From Palsa-504 sp963808615 (lineage in GTDB: Bacteria; Actinomycetota; Actinomycetes; Streptosporangiales; Streptosporangiaceae), in contig CAWEGV010000007.1 in NCBI GenBank assembly GCA_963808615.1, positions 1 to 64,000 of the forward strand: a stretch of DNA of 64,000 nucleotides, written 5' to 3'. The position numbers and the translations under genes are program-made. Position 1 is the stretch's first letter; each line of letters starts with the position of its first letter. Below are positions 8,386-16,478 of the stretch, piece by piece. The notes under the pieces are model-generated. The model worked only from the letters and a program-made list of their open reading frames with translations. It made no database searches and was not told where the DNA came from.

Positions 8386-8500
8386 CGCCAGGGCGACTGC
8401 CGGGCTGGCGAGGGCGACTGCCGGGCTGGCGAGGGCACCTGCCGGTCCGCCGAGGGCGTCGGCCGGGCTGGCGAGGGCGTCGGCCGGGGCGGCAGCGGTC
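8386..8500 (+). repeat. GC-rich tandem repeats of about 18 bases
   Basis: Units of the form GGGCGACTGCCGGGCTGGCGA and variants repeat five to six times. They sit directly after the hairpin element. A related GCACCTGCCGGTCCGCCG unit also appears next to the second hairpin copy at 17.9 kb, so the two parts may belong to one element. Confidence 0.7.
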
Positions 8501-8897
8501 AGGCGCGCCGCCGGGCCTGCTCGTCTGTACCGTCGTCGCCCTCCCGCCAGTTCCGGGCGAGGGCGACGAGGCCGCGAACCACGTCGGGGGGCAGCCCCGG
8601 AGTGCTCGCGATGTGCCACAGCGTCTCGTCCTCATACTCGGCAGGCCCGTGGTCCGGCGACCCCGCGCTAGGTTCCCCGCCTGCCAGAATCCGCCGGCAC
8701 GAACCCGGTGCCCAGCCGAGCCGGTTCTCGACCATACCGAGGGTGCTGGGGGAAACGCGCTGGCCGTTCTCGAGCTTCCCCAGCGTTCGCTCGGTTACCC
8801 CGGTCGCCTCGGCAAAGGCCCGCCTGTCCCGCATGCCTAGCTGGACCCGGCGTGCGATGACGTAATCGGCGAGCCGCTGCCAGTCCTCACCGGCCAT
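8499..8897 (-). CDS. XRE-type helix-turn-helix regulator
   Basis: 132 residues, ATG 8897 behind GAAGGA. Residues about 5-60 form a Cro/CI helix-turn-helix: DYVIARRVQLGMRDRRAFAE, ATGVTERTLGKLENGQR and VSPSTLGMVENRLGWAPGS. This places a recognition helix at TERTLGKLEN. The C-terminal half (about 75-132) is acidic, with SPDHGPAEYEDETLWHIAST, and has no known domain. A DNA-binding regulator of actinobacterial type; targets are unknown. The AT-rich region upstream (8950-9110) probably holds its promoter. Confidence 0.85.
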   Translation of the reverse strand: MAGEDWQRLADYVIARRVQLGMRDRRAFAEATGVTERTLGKLENGQRVSPSTLGMVENRLGWAPGSCRRILAGGEPSAGSPDHGPAEYEDETLWHIASTPGLPPDVVRGLVALARNWREGDDGTDEQARRRA

Positions 8898-9386
8898 ATG
8901 ACCGTCCTTCCCGCGAGCCGCCGCCAGTCTCGCCGCCGGTCACGTGACCATCCTTACCCGAAGAAGATAGAAGAGTCTAGCTCTCCTGCGGGCAGTTCAC
9001 GGCACAGATCTGCATCTCTTTTCGTAGCTCATCTTATAACTGCTCTTTACTTCCCGCCTGTACTCCCTTAGAGTGCCTAAGTCAGCTGATTACTTCTTAT
9101 CTCTTCCTACACGTACCAAGATCTGCCAGTTTCTGGATCCATCGGAGTCAGAGCGGTTGACCCAGGCCTGGAGTCTCGATGGGCAGCACCGGTGACAGCG
9201 GTGAGCCCAGCCCGGCGCGCTGCGGGCCGGTGGCGTCCTCGCGCATACGAGGAGGGGAGCGCAAGGGCGCTCCGGCCACGCAGCGCAGCCGGACGCGTGC
9301 CCGGCTCCGCCGGATTTCGCGACCATCTCCGGGAGACAGGAGGCGGCCATCGGCCGGAGGCGGGACTGGCTGTCCCGGCCCGGCCA
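8898..9386. other. Intergenic stretch with AT-rich island
   Basis: Between the HTH gene and the kinase gene's end. Positions 8950-9120 are markedly AT-rich for this genome (runs such as TCTTATAACTGCTCTTTACTTC). A TATAAG on the minus strand near 9035 could serve as a -10 element for the HTH gene. The remainder to 9386 is GC-rich and shows nothing I can name. No gene seen. Confidence 0.4.
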
Positions 9387-11252
9387 TCAGCCGGGACCGG
9401 CCCCGGAACCCGAGTAGCTAAGCGGGCTCGGCGCACCGTACCCGAGCCTCAGCACGGCTTGGCCAGTACGCAGCGTGACCTGCTGGACCCAGACCGGCTG
9501 GTACTCGGCTCGCTGGGTGCTGATGAACGACTGCATCCAGCCGAGGTATGCCGCCGGCGTGAGGTGCGCCGCCGGAACGGTCGTCGCCAAGTCCACCCAG
9601 CGCAGGAGGCTGGCGGGTCCGCCGCCAGGCGACTGGCTGGCGAAGTCCACGATGCGCAGCGGATGGCTATGGGCCATGACGGCGAGCAGCTCCGGCAGCG
9701 AAGGGTCAACCTGGCCGCTGAGGAGCTGGGCCTTGGCCGCGGCCGAGAACCCGATATTGCTGTTGGTCAGCAGCTGGGCATCGGCAGTTTTCCTGGCGCT
9801 CAGCGCCGCGGCTAGGGCGGCGCGATACGCCGTGGCGCCCTCAGGATAGAGCCACCTGATGTCGATCTTGGCGTTTCCGGTGCCGAAGCTCGCGATGACG
9901 GCCGGAGCGTAGATGCCCAGACGGCTGCCGAACTGGTTCCGGACGGTGGCAGTAGCCACCACCAGTTGGGAGCCGAGGGGGTCGTTCGACCCGGGCCCGA
10001 GCGTCACCACCTGGGCGGACGGGAAGCCGCTGCTGACCAGATCCGCGCATACCTGGGCATCGCATGACACTTCCGCGCCGGGGCTGACCTGGTCCCGTAT
10101 CCAGGTGATGGCCGCTGTTCTAGCCGCGGCCTCAGCGGTGAGTTGCTTGTTGCCCGCCAGCCGGTCAGACAATGCGCCGTGTCCGGGAAGATTGACCACG
10201 AGCAGGCCGGCCCCGCCAACCAGCAGGATCGCGGCCAGCAGCATCGCCACCCGCCGGCGCCGCAAGGTGCGACCGCGCCCGCGCCGCGTCGGCCGTGGCC
10301 TGGACCCCGGCCGGGCGCCGAGCAGGCCGTCGCCATGGCCGTACGGCGGCTCGGTCGCCGCGTCAGACGCACGCAGTGAGCCGTCTGTCTCCTCATCGGC
10401 GGCCGGAGCGGAGGCCATCGGCGGCATCGGTCCTACCAGCCGCGCTCCGGCGGCCACCAGCTCGCCGAGCACGCCGCGGGCCGACGGCCTGGCGGCTGGG
10501 TCCTTGTTGAGGCAGCGGTGGATCAGCGAGTTCAGTGGTTCGGGAAGCCTGCCCACCTGTGGCTCGGAATGAAGAATCGCGAACGCCGTGGCGGTCAGTG
10601 ACCCGCCTTTGAAGGGCAGCTCACCGGTGCCCGCGAACACCATCGTCACCGCCCACGACCACATGTCGGCCGCTGCGGTCACGCGGGTCCCGGCTAGCTG
10701 CTCAGGGGCCATGAACGCCGGAGTCCCGATGGCGGCCTGGCCAGAAGGGCCCATGGTGGTCATCCCGGGAACAGCCGCCAGCCCGAAGTCGATCAGCACT
10801 GGCCCGTCGGGCCCGAGCAGGACATTGCCGGGCTTGAAGTCGCGATGCACCATCCCGGCGGCATGCACTGTGCCGAGCGCGGTCAGCGTGGCGATGGCGA
10901 TGCGCTCGAGTGCAGCGCCGCCGCGCGGCCCGAGCTGCTCGACGACCTCTACCAGCGATGGCCCGCTGACGTACTCACTGACAATGAACGGCCGCCGTTC
11001 GAAGATTCCCGCATCCAGAACCTGCGCGGTGCAGAACCGGGCCACCCGCTGCGCCGCGGCGACCTCCTTCAGAAAGCGGCTCCGGACCTGTGGGTCCGTG
11101 GTTGGCGGCAGAAGCTTGACCGCCACCGCGCTGCCAGCGGGATCCTCAGCCAAGAACACCACGCCCTGCCCGCCTTCCCCGAGGCGGCCGAGCAGCCGGT
11201 ATCCACCCACCTCGTGCGGATCCGTCTCGCGCAAGGCAAGCATCTCAGGCAT
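9387..11252 (-). CDS. Membrane-anchored serine/threonine protein kinase (Hanks/PknB-like) with extracellular domain
   Basis: 621 residues from ATG 11252. The kinase domain spans residues 17-275, with a glycine loop LGEGGQGVVF, catalytic Lys in AVAVKLL, HRDFKPGNVLL near 134, DFGLA near 154 and GTPAFMAPEQLAG. All residues needed for activity are present. A Pro/Arg-rich linker is followed by one membrane helix at about 334-352 (AMLLAAILLVGGAGLLVV) and an outside domain of about 270 residues with no family I recognise. It likely phosphorylates cytoplasmic proteins in response to an external signal. An upstream GTG at 11273 is an alternative start; neither has a good ribosome site. It follows two partner-switch genes on the same strand after 428 bases. 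Confidence 0.9.
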   Translation of the reverse strand: MPEMLALRETDPHEVGGYRLLGRLGEGGQGVVFLAEDPAGSAVAVKLLPPTTDPQVRSRFLKEVAAAQRVARFCTAQVLDAGIFERRPFIVSEYVSGPSLVEVVEQLGPRGGAALERIAIATLTALGTVHAAGMVHRDFKPGNVLLGPDGPVLIDFGLAAVPGMTTMGPSGQAAIGTPAFMAPEQLAGTRVTAAADMWSWAVTMVFAGTGELPFKGGSLTATAFAILHSEPQVGRLPEPLNSLIHRCLNKDPAARPSARGVLGELVAAGARLVGPMPPMASAPAADEETDGSLRASDAATEPPYGHGDGLLGARPGSRPRPTRRGRGRTLRRRRVAMLLAAILLVGGAGLLVVNLPGHGALSDRLAGNKQLTAEAAARTAAITWIRDQVSPGAEVSCDAQVCADLVSSGFPSAQVVTLGPGSNDPLGSQLVVATATVRNQFGSRLGIYAPAVIASFGTGNAKIDIRWLYPEGATAYRAALAAALSARKTADAQLLTNSNIGFSAAAKAQLLSGQVDPSLPELLAVMAHSHPLRIVDFASQSPGGGPASLLRWVDLATTVPAAHLTPAAYLGWMQSFISTQRAEYQPVWVQQVTLRTGQAVLRLGYGAPSPLSYSGSGAGPG

Positions 11253-11680
11253 TGTGGACCAACCGGACGTCACCCGGCCATTTTGCCCCGGCAGCCCAGC
11301 GCACGCCACAGTTTCGTGGCGCCAGTTGCCTGCCGCGGCTTTCCCCGGCGCCGGCCTACGCTTTGTGGGGAATTGCTCTTTCGCGGCCACGTCGGCCCTG
11401 GCGCCGCGCCAGAGCTGCCCACCGGAATCACTGAAGTCCTGGTCACGGGCCAGGACATCGCTCGCGGCCGGAGATCTCCGCGGACGGCGCTCACGGCCGC
11501 CCAGCCGGCCAGATGATGCTCTCGGCCGAGAACATAGGAAATTTCCCTTTGAACGTGCTTCGACCCGGGCATGCTGTTGGGTAAGCCCGGCCGCAAGATG
11601 CCCGAGGGCAGCCAGCCGGGTCAGGGTGGGCCCCGGCAGCACCGTCTCCCCCCCACGGTGCCCCGGGGCCCCGCTCCGCT
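11253..11680. other. Spacer between kinase and anti-sigma genes, no gene seen
   Basis: 428 bases. A long minus frame continues upstream of the kinase, but its composition (Arg/Ala/Gly-rich, no motif) and lack of a ribosome site argue against coding. No clear terminator or promoter noticed. Confidence 0.4.
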
Positions 11681-12526
11681 TCAAGGCCCCGGGCGCCCCT
11701 GACCGGCCATCCGCACCGCGTCAGCAATCGTGCCCGCCAGGGTGAACCGGCTGGCCGCGCCGGCCTCGTGCAAGCGCTGGATGAGGTGGCCGGGCAGGCC
11801 GGCCAGGATCATCCGGGCGGCGGGGTCACGGCTGATCCGCCGCTGCGCGGTGATCAGGGCGGTCAGGCCGGAGGAATCCCAGAAGGTGAGGCCGGACAGG
11901 TCCAGGACCAGGCGCAGGCCCTGGGTCGAGGCCATAAGGTCACCGGCAGCTGCCGTGAACTGGCCCGCTGAATCCAGGTCCAGCCGGCCGGTAACGACCA
12001 GGATGGCGCAGCCGTCCTGGAACTGCTGAGCGAGGCGGAATGGCCGCTGCTGCTCCGGGGGCTCCCGGCGGAAGCTCGCCGCGGCGACGGTGCCGGACGG
12101 GCCAGAGCTCCAGCTGGCCTGGTCCGCGACCTGGCGGGTCAGCCACATCCCATGGCCGGGCTCCATGGGCCACGGCGCCGTGTCCTGAGGGCCGGCCTCC
12201 GCGCCGTCTGCCGTCTTCGGCGCGCCGTCATCGGTGACCTCGCAGCGCACCGTGTCCGGTGTCACCCACAGCCGCAGCCGGCCGTGGCCGGCGCCGTGGC
12301 GAACCGCATTGGCGGCCAACTCGTGCATGGCCAGGACAAGATCCCTGGCGCGGCCCTCCGGAATTCCGGCCTGCGAGGCGTGAGCGGCCACGGCCGCCCT
12401 TAGCGAATACAGCGAATCACCATCGAAACCCTGGTCCAGGACCGGCGGCTCCTCGCCGCCCGCACCCCGCAGCCTGCCTGCCGCCGGTTCAGGCGGCGGC
12501 CAGCGGCTGCGGGCATCATCGGTCAT
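11681..12526 (-). CDS. Anti-sigma regulatory ATPase fused to a STAS domain
   Basis: 281 residues. Residues about 30-150 form a GHKL/HATPase domain of the anti-sigma (RsbW/SpoIIAB) type, with ARDLVLAMHELAANAVRHGA (N box), RCEVTDDGAP (G1) and GHGMWLTRQVAD (G2). Residues about 165-275 form a STAS domain with LVLDLSGLTFWDSSGLTALI, in which the Ser of DSSG is the usual phosphorylation site. The protein joins an anti-sigma kinase and its antagonist in one chain. The ATG at 12526 overlaps the stop of the preceding MEDS-STAS gene, so the two are co-translated. Likely part of a partner-switch circuit controlling a sigma factor; the target is unknown. Confidence 0.85.
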   Translation of the reverse strand: MTDDARSRWPPPEPAAGRLRGAGGEEPPVLDQGFDGDSLYSLRAAVAAHASQAGIPEGRARDLVLAMHELAANAVRHGAGHGRLRLWVTPDTVRCEVTDDGAPKTADGAEAGPQDTAPWPMEPGHGMWLTRQVADQASWSSGPSGTVAAASFRREPPEQQRPFRLAQQFQDGCAILVVTGRLDLDSAGQFTAAAGDLMASTQGLRLVLDLSGLTFWDSSGLTALITAQRRISRDPAARMILAGLPGHLIQRLHEAGAASRFTLAGTIADAVRMAGQGRPGP

Positions 12527-13387
12527 GCGCGCTCACCAGGCTGATGCCCGGGACATCGTCTGCACCCAGGATGGCGAACGTGGCGGTGATCCCGGGATGG
12601 CATTGCAGCACCACCGACCGGGACGCGGCCAGGCTCCGTGCGGCATCCACGATCATCCGGGCACACGAGCCGTCGATGAACGCCAGTCCGGCCATGTTGA
12701 CGGTGATATCACCGTCGAGCCGGATCGCCTCAGCCAGCGCTAGCGCCAGCGGCTCCTCGTGCTTGTAGTCGATCTCCCCGGCCAGCCGGATGCCGGGCGG
12801 CGCGTACTGACGGCAGATCCGCAGCATCGCGTCGGCGTGGTAGGTCGCCGCCGCGACCGAGCGGGTATGGAACGCCGTGACCGTGGCCAGCGTGACCGGG
12901 TCGAACCGCTCCCGGTCGTACTGGCACAAGACCGAGACGGTGGTGCCGGCCAGCGCCTCCGCGACGCTTTCCTCGAAATCGGGCAGCTGCTCCACCCCGA
13001 TGACCGGCCGCAGCGCCCAGCTCATGTCCACCGCCACCCGCAGGCCGGGGAATCCCTCCTGCCGGCAGGCTGCCATCAGCCCGCTCAGCCACCGATCGCC
13101 TGGCTCGCGCTGAACGCGTGCCCGGATAGCAGACACCCCTCAGAGTCGGCCGGCGCCATCTGCCCAGATGCCAGCGCCGGCTCCGCCGCTATCCCGCGCC
13201 GCGTCAGCTCCGAGGCGGCCCGCTGCGTCCCCGCCTCACTCACCCATACGACCTTCAGCCCGCCAGCCAGCCCGTCACGCACAAACGCGGCGGTCAGGTC
13301 CAGCAGCTCCTCGGGCTCGCCGAACGTCAGGCAGGCATGATCATCCACCGTCAGATCAGTGATCTGCGCGTCAGCTCCGACCGCCAC
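12516..13387 (-). pseudogene. MEDS-STAS sensor/anti-sigma antagonist, split by one frameshift
   Basis: The N-terminal half (GTG 13387 behind GGAGG) reads DDHACLTFGEPEELLDLTAA, FVRDGLAGGLKVVWVS and SGHAFSASQAI, then stops at 13085. The next frame continues RWLSGLMAACRQEGFPGLRV, AVDMSWALRP and PDFEESVAEALAGTTVSVLC, i.e. the second half of a MEDS domain, and ends in a STAS domain (ITVNMAGLAFIDGSCARMIV) before 12516. The two frames meet near 13090-13100 with one base lost or gained. Intact homologues are one chain of about 290 residues. Downstream and overlapping is the anti-sigma/STAS gene. MEDS domains are thought to sense small molecules. A sequencing error is possible. Confidence 0.75.
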
Positions 13388-13666
13388 CCGCCACCTCCGC
13401 CCGCGCGGCACCCGCGCCTCCAGACGCGGCCAGAACCCGCGCTACGGATAAACCGTAGCGCGGCGCGTGCGGCGGCCGTGGTCCTTACCAGGGATCGCTG
13501 CCGGGGATCCGGCCCGGCTGGCGGCCACCGCCGGCGGCTGGCGGCGGACGAGGAAGGTGCAGCCTGGATCGTTCGGCCTATTCATTGTCCCGAACGGCCG
13601 TGGTGCCACGGTCCGGACGGACGCGGCCGGGTCGCGGGGTGCCGAGCTGGATCTAACCCGACCTAG

Positions 13667-14011
13667 CTAGTTATCGAGCAGAACGCGCTGGCTCTGGAGT
13701 GCCTCGCCCGGGCCCTGACGGGCGCTGTCCGGCCCGGCCGGGAAGAGAGGCAGCCACTTGTATCCGCCGCGGGTATCGCGCCGGCATACGAATACCTCAC
13801 CGGGCGGGGGCCACTCGCCCGGCTCAGGACCAGGAGGAGCCTCGCCCGGCACCGGTACCCGGAGCACCTCGCCCCAGCCCGCATTGCTGGTATCCGCCAT
13901 GATCGCTTCGACGATCCACCGTGCCGCCGACGGTTTGTCGGTGATCCCGATAGCGACCATCACATCGGCGCTCCGCTCAGCGAAAACCACCCACTGGACA
14001 GCCGTGTTCAT
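13667..14011 (-). CDS. Small hypothetical protein
   Basis: 114 residues. ATG 14011 follows GGGTGGAGCC. The sequence is even in composition, with WVVFAERSADVMVAIGITDK, SAARWIVEAIMAD and EVFVCRRDTRGGYKWLPLFP, and a Pro-rich middle. No family recognised, no signal peptide or membrane segment. It resembles short conserved actinobacterial proteins and is likely a real gene, because start, ribosome site and codon use agree. The role is unknown. Confidence 0.5.
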   Translation of the reverse strand: MNTAVQWVVFAERSADVMVAIGITDKPSAARWIVEAIMADTSNAGWGEVLRVPVPGEAPPGPEPGEWPPPGEVFVCRRDTRGGYKWLPLFPAGPDSARQGPGEALQSQRVLLDN

Positions 14012-14112
14012 GGCTCCACCCCCCCAGGTAGACAGCCCTGCCTGCTCCGATCACCACCATAGGTCCGGCCGCTTACTCTCGGCTAGCCTTCGGTCGTCGT
14101 CAATGTCCGTCG

Positions 14113-15552
14113 CTAGACATATGTGTCTCTGGCGATAGCAGCCGGGCCGGCCCTCGCGGCCTCACGCCGATCCCGGCCGCTGTCCGCGTTCGGCTTGATC
14201 AGCAGCGTGACCGCAGTCAGCCAGAGCGCGGCGAACAGGACGCTGCCGAGGATATCGGTCGGGTGGTGCTCGCCCCGGTACATGCGGGAAAGCGCGACCA
14301 GGACGGGCATGGCGATGGCGGGGATGAGGAACAGCCATCGCCACCAGCCGCGGGCGTGGCCGATGACCAGGATGGCGATCGCGACGTAGAGGCAGCACGT
14401 GGCGGCCTCGTGCCCGGACGGGTAGGCGGAGGTGGGCAGGTGCTGGTCGAGGTGGGTGACATCCGGCCTGGGCCGCCGGACCACGGCAGCGGCGGCGAGG
14501 AAGGCGGCCAGTTCGCCGAGCATGACGGCAGCCATGAAGATCACCGGCCGCCAGTGCCGGGTGACGGCGAGGAACACCACGCAGGTCGCCAGCGCGACGA
14601 TGAGGATCGCCTGGCTCGCCCCGAGCGTGGTGAAGATCAGGCTCCAGTGGGTCCAGCCGGCGGTGCGGTGCGCGGCGAACCAGTGCGGGATCGTCCGGTC
14701 ACCCAGCACGTTGCCGTTGCCGTCCTTGGTGATCAGCTCGCCGAGGCCGACGATGAGGCCCAGGATCAGCACCCACGCCACCACGACGGCGGCGGCGACA
14801 GGGCCGGGGCGAGGACCCGGGGCGGGTTCTGGCTCGGCCGGCTTGAGGTCGGCGCGGGCCTCGGGTTCCAGTCCTTCGGTCACGGGGCTGGTGACCGGCT
14901 GCCCGGCGGCACTGCGGGTCAGCTCGAATGCGAAGGCCGTGACTCCGAGCCAGGTGAGGCCGGCCGCCCAGGCGCCCAGCACGTCGGACAGGTAGTGCAC
15001 GCCGAGCAGGATCCGGCTGATCCCGATCAGGGCGATGAGCGCCACGGTCACGGTGATGAAGGCGGTACGCCACCGGCCGCGGGCGACGGGCAGGAAGACC
15101 AGCAGGATCGCCCCGTAGCAGACGATCGAGCCGAGCGAGTGCCCGCTGGGGAAGCTGTCGCCGGTGCCGTGCGCGATCGGGTGCGCCACCACGGGCCGAA
15201 GCCGGCCTACGAGCGACTTGAGGATGGGATCCAGGATCAGCGCGCCTGCGCCGGTGACGAGCAGGTAGGCCGCCAGCCGCCATTGCCTGCGGATCGCGAG
15301 GATGACGGTCGCGGCCCCGATCACCGTCCACAGCACGCCGTTGCTGCCGAGCCAGGTCACCGCCTTGACCACGGTGACGAGCGCGGGGTGGCCCGCGATC
15401 AGGCTGTTGATATCGGCGGCGGCCCCGTGGTCGACCGACTCCAGCGGGGGCCACTGCAGGCGGACCAGGAGGAGCAGGACGGTGAAGACCAGAGCCGCGA
15501 CGGTGACCGTGACGAGCGGCGCGAGGCTGCGGTGCCGCAGTCCGAAGTTCAT
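14113..15552 (-). CDS. Double PAP2-family phosphatase, membrane-bound
   Basis: 479 residues with two complete PAP2 phosphatase domains in tandem, each with its own three-part active site. Domain 1 (about 30-215) has KSLVGRLRP, DSFPSGHSLGS and SRILLGVHYLSDVLGA. Domain 2 (about 245-455) has VRRPRPDV, SAYPSGHEAAT and SRMYRGEHHPTDILGS. Between them is a Pro/Glu-rich linker. About twelve hydrophobic segments are present. PAP2 enzymes remove phosphate from lipid phosphates such as phosphatidic acid or undecaprenyl pyrophosphate. The start overlaps the stop of the diacylglycerol-kinase-like gene by four bases, so they form one operon. Confidence 0.9.
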   Translation of the reverse strand: MNFGLRHRSLAPLVTVTVAALVFTVLLLLVRLQWPPLESVDHGAAADINSLIAGHPALVTVVKAVTWLGSNGVLWTVIGAATVILAIRRQWRLAAYLLVTGAGALILDPILKSLVGRLRPVVAHPIAHGTGDSFPSGHSLGSIVCYGAILLVFLPVARGRWRTAFITVTVALIALIGISRILLGVHYLSDVLGAWAAGLTWLGVTAFAFELTRSAAGQPVTSPVTEGLEPEARADLKPAEPEPAPGPRPGPVAAAVVVAWVLILGLIVGLGELITKDGNGNVLGDRTIPHWFAAHRTAGWTHWSLIFTTLGASQAILIVALATCVVFLAVTRHWRPVIFMAAVMLGELAAFLAAAAVVRRPRPDVTHLDQHLPTSAYPSGHEAATCCLYVAIAILVIGHARGWWRWLFLIPAIAMPVLVALSRMYRGEHHPTDILGSVLFAALWLTAVTLLIKPNADSGRDRREAARAGPAAIARDTYV

Positions 15553-16469
15553 GCCTGGTCGCCTCCGGCCGCCGCGGCGGAGCCGGCCGTGGCCGTCTCC
15601 GGGACGCAGATCGTGATGCTGCCCGGGCGGACCTTGATCCGCAGTTCCCGGCGGGCGCGGCGGGCACCGCCGTCAAGCTCGTACGGGATCTTCCGGGCGA
15701 ACCGCACCTTGACCTTCGTGCCGCGGGTGAGCTCGACGAACGGCGACCGCTTCGCCTGGCCGAGGGCAAGCCTGCTGAAGGTCCGGGCCCAGTCGAGCGG
15801 GTTCCTGGCGGTGACCAGGCCGAGCTCGAGCCGCCCGTCGTCCGGCCGGGCCTGGGGGAAGGCCTCGATGCCGCCGAGGATCGTGCCGACGTTCGCGGCG
15901 AGCACGCACGATAGCTGGCCCTTGAAAAAGGGCTTGCCGTCCACCTCTACGGTGGCCTTCGCCCGGTGCACGCTCAGGTTCTTGATCCCGCTGGCCACGT
16001 AGGCGGCCCGGCCGATGCGGTCCTTCAGGCCCCGGTCGGCGTCGGAGATCATCCGGGCATCAAAACCCGCCCCGGCCATCACCGCGAAGTGCTCGCCGTT
16101 CACCGACCCGGTGTCGATCCGGCGGCGGTCTCCGTGCAGCCCGACCCGTACCGCCTCGGCGAGGTCGGCCGGGATGTGCAGGTTGGTGGCCAGGAGGTTC
16201 GCCGTGCCGGCGGGCAGGATGGCCACCGCCACGTCCGACCCCGCTACCGCGTCGATGCAGCGCTGGACGGTACCATCGCCGCCCCAGACGAACATCAGGT
16301 CGGCGCCGTGCTTTACCGCCCGGCGCGCGCAGGCGGGGGCGAGACGGCTCTTCTTCACCTCAAACCACAGCGGATCGGTGACGCCAGCACGGGCCAGGAC
16401 CTGGCGCAGCTCGGGCAGGCCGCCGCCCAGGCTCTTGCGGTTGTGTGCGACCACGGCAACGTTCGGCAT
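15549..16469 (-). CDS. Diacylglycerol kinase-family lipid kinase
   Basis: 306 residues. It has the catalytic loop FVWGGDGTVQRCIDAV near residue 60, AILPAGTANLLATNL near 85 and the later GAGFDARMI and IGRAAYVASGI segments of the DAGK catalytic family (DgkB/YegS-like). Such enzymes phosphorylate diacylglycerol or related lipids using ATP in the cytoplasm at the membrane. It sits between the DUF1206 gene and the double PAP2 gene; a kinase next to a lipid-phosphate phosphatase suggests a phosphorylation/dephosphorylation cycle on a membrane lipid (inference). A GTG/ATG overlap with the next gene couples translation. All key Gly/Asp residues are present. Confidence 0.9.
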   Translation of the reverse strand: MPNVAVVAHNRKSLGGGLPELRQVLARAGVTDPLWFEVKKSRLAPACARRAVKHGADLMFVWGGDGTVQRCIDAVAGSDVAVAILPAGTANLLATNLHIPADLAEAVRVGLHGDRRRIDTGSVNGEHFAVMAGAGFDARMISDADRGLKDRIGRAAYVASGIKNLSVHRAKATVEVDGKPFFKGQLSCVLAANVGTILGGIEAFPQARPDDGRLELGLVTARNPLDWARTFSRLALGQAKRSPFVELTRGTKVKVRFARKIPYELDGGARRARRELRIKVRPGSITICVPETATAGSAAAAGGDQA

Positions 16470-16478
16470 CGGGGGCCC

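Noticed and set aside
8386..8500. GC-rich repeats as a CRISPR or coding gene
   Set aside because: Units are adjacent with no unique spacers and vary in sequence; the frames through them have no start or family.
14263..16002. 579-residue open frame on the plus strand
   Set aside because: Shadow of the PAP2 and lipid-kinase genes; no domain or ribosome site.
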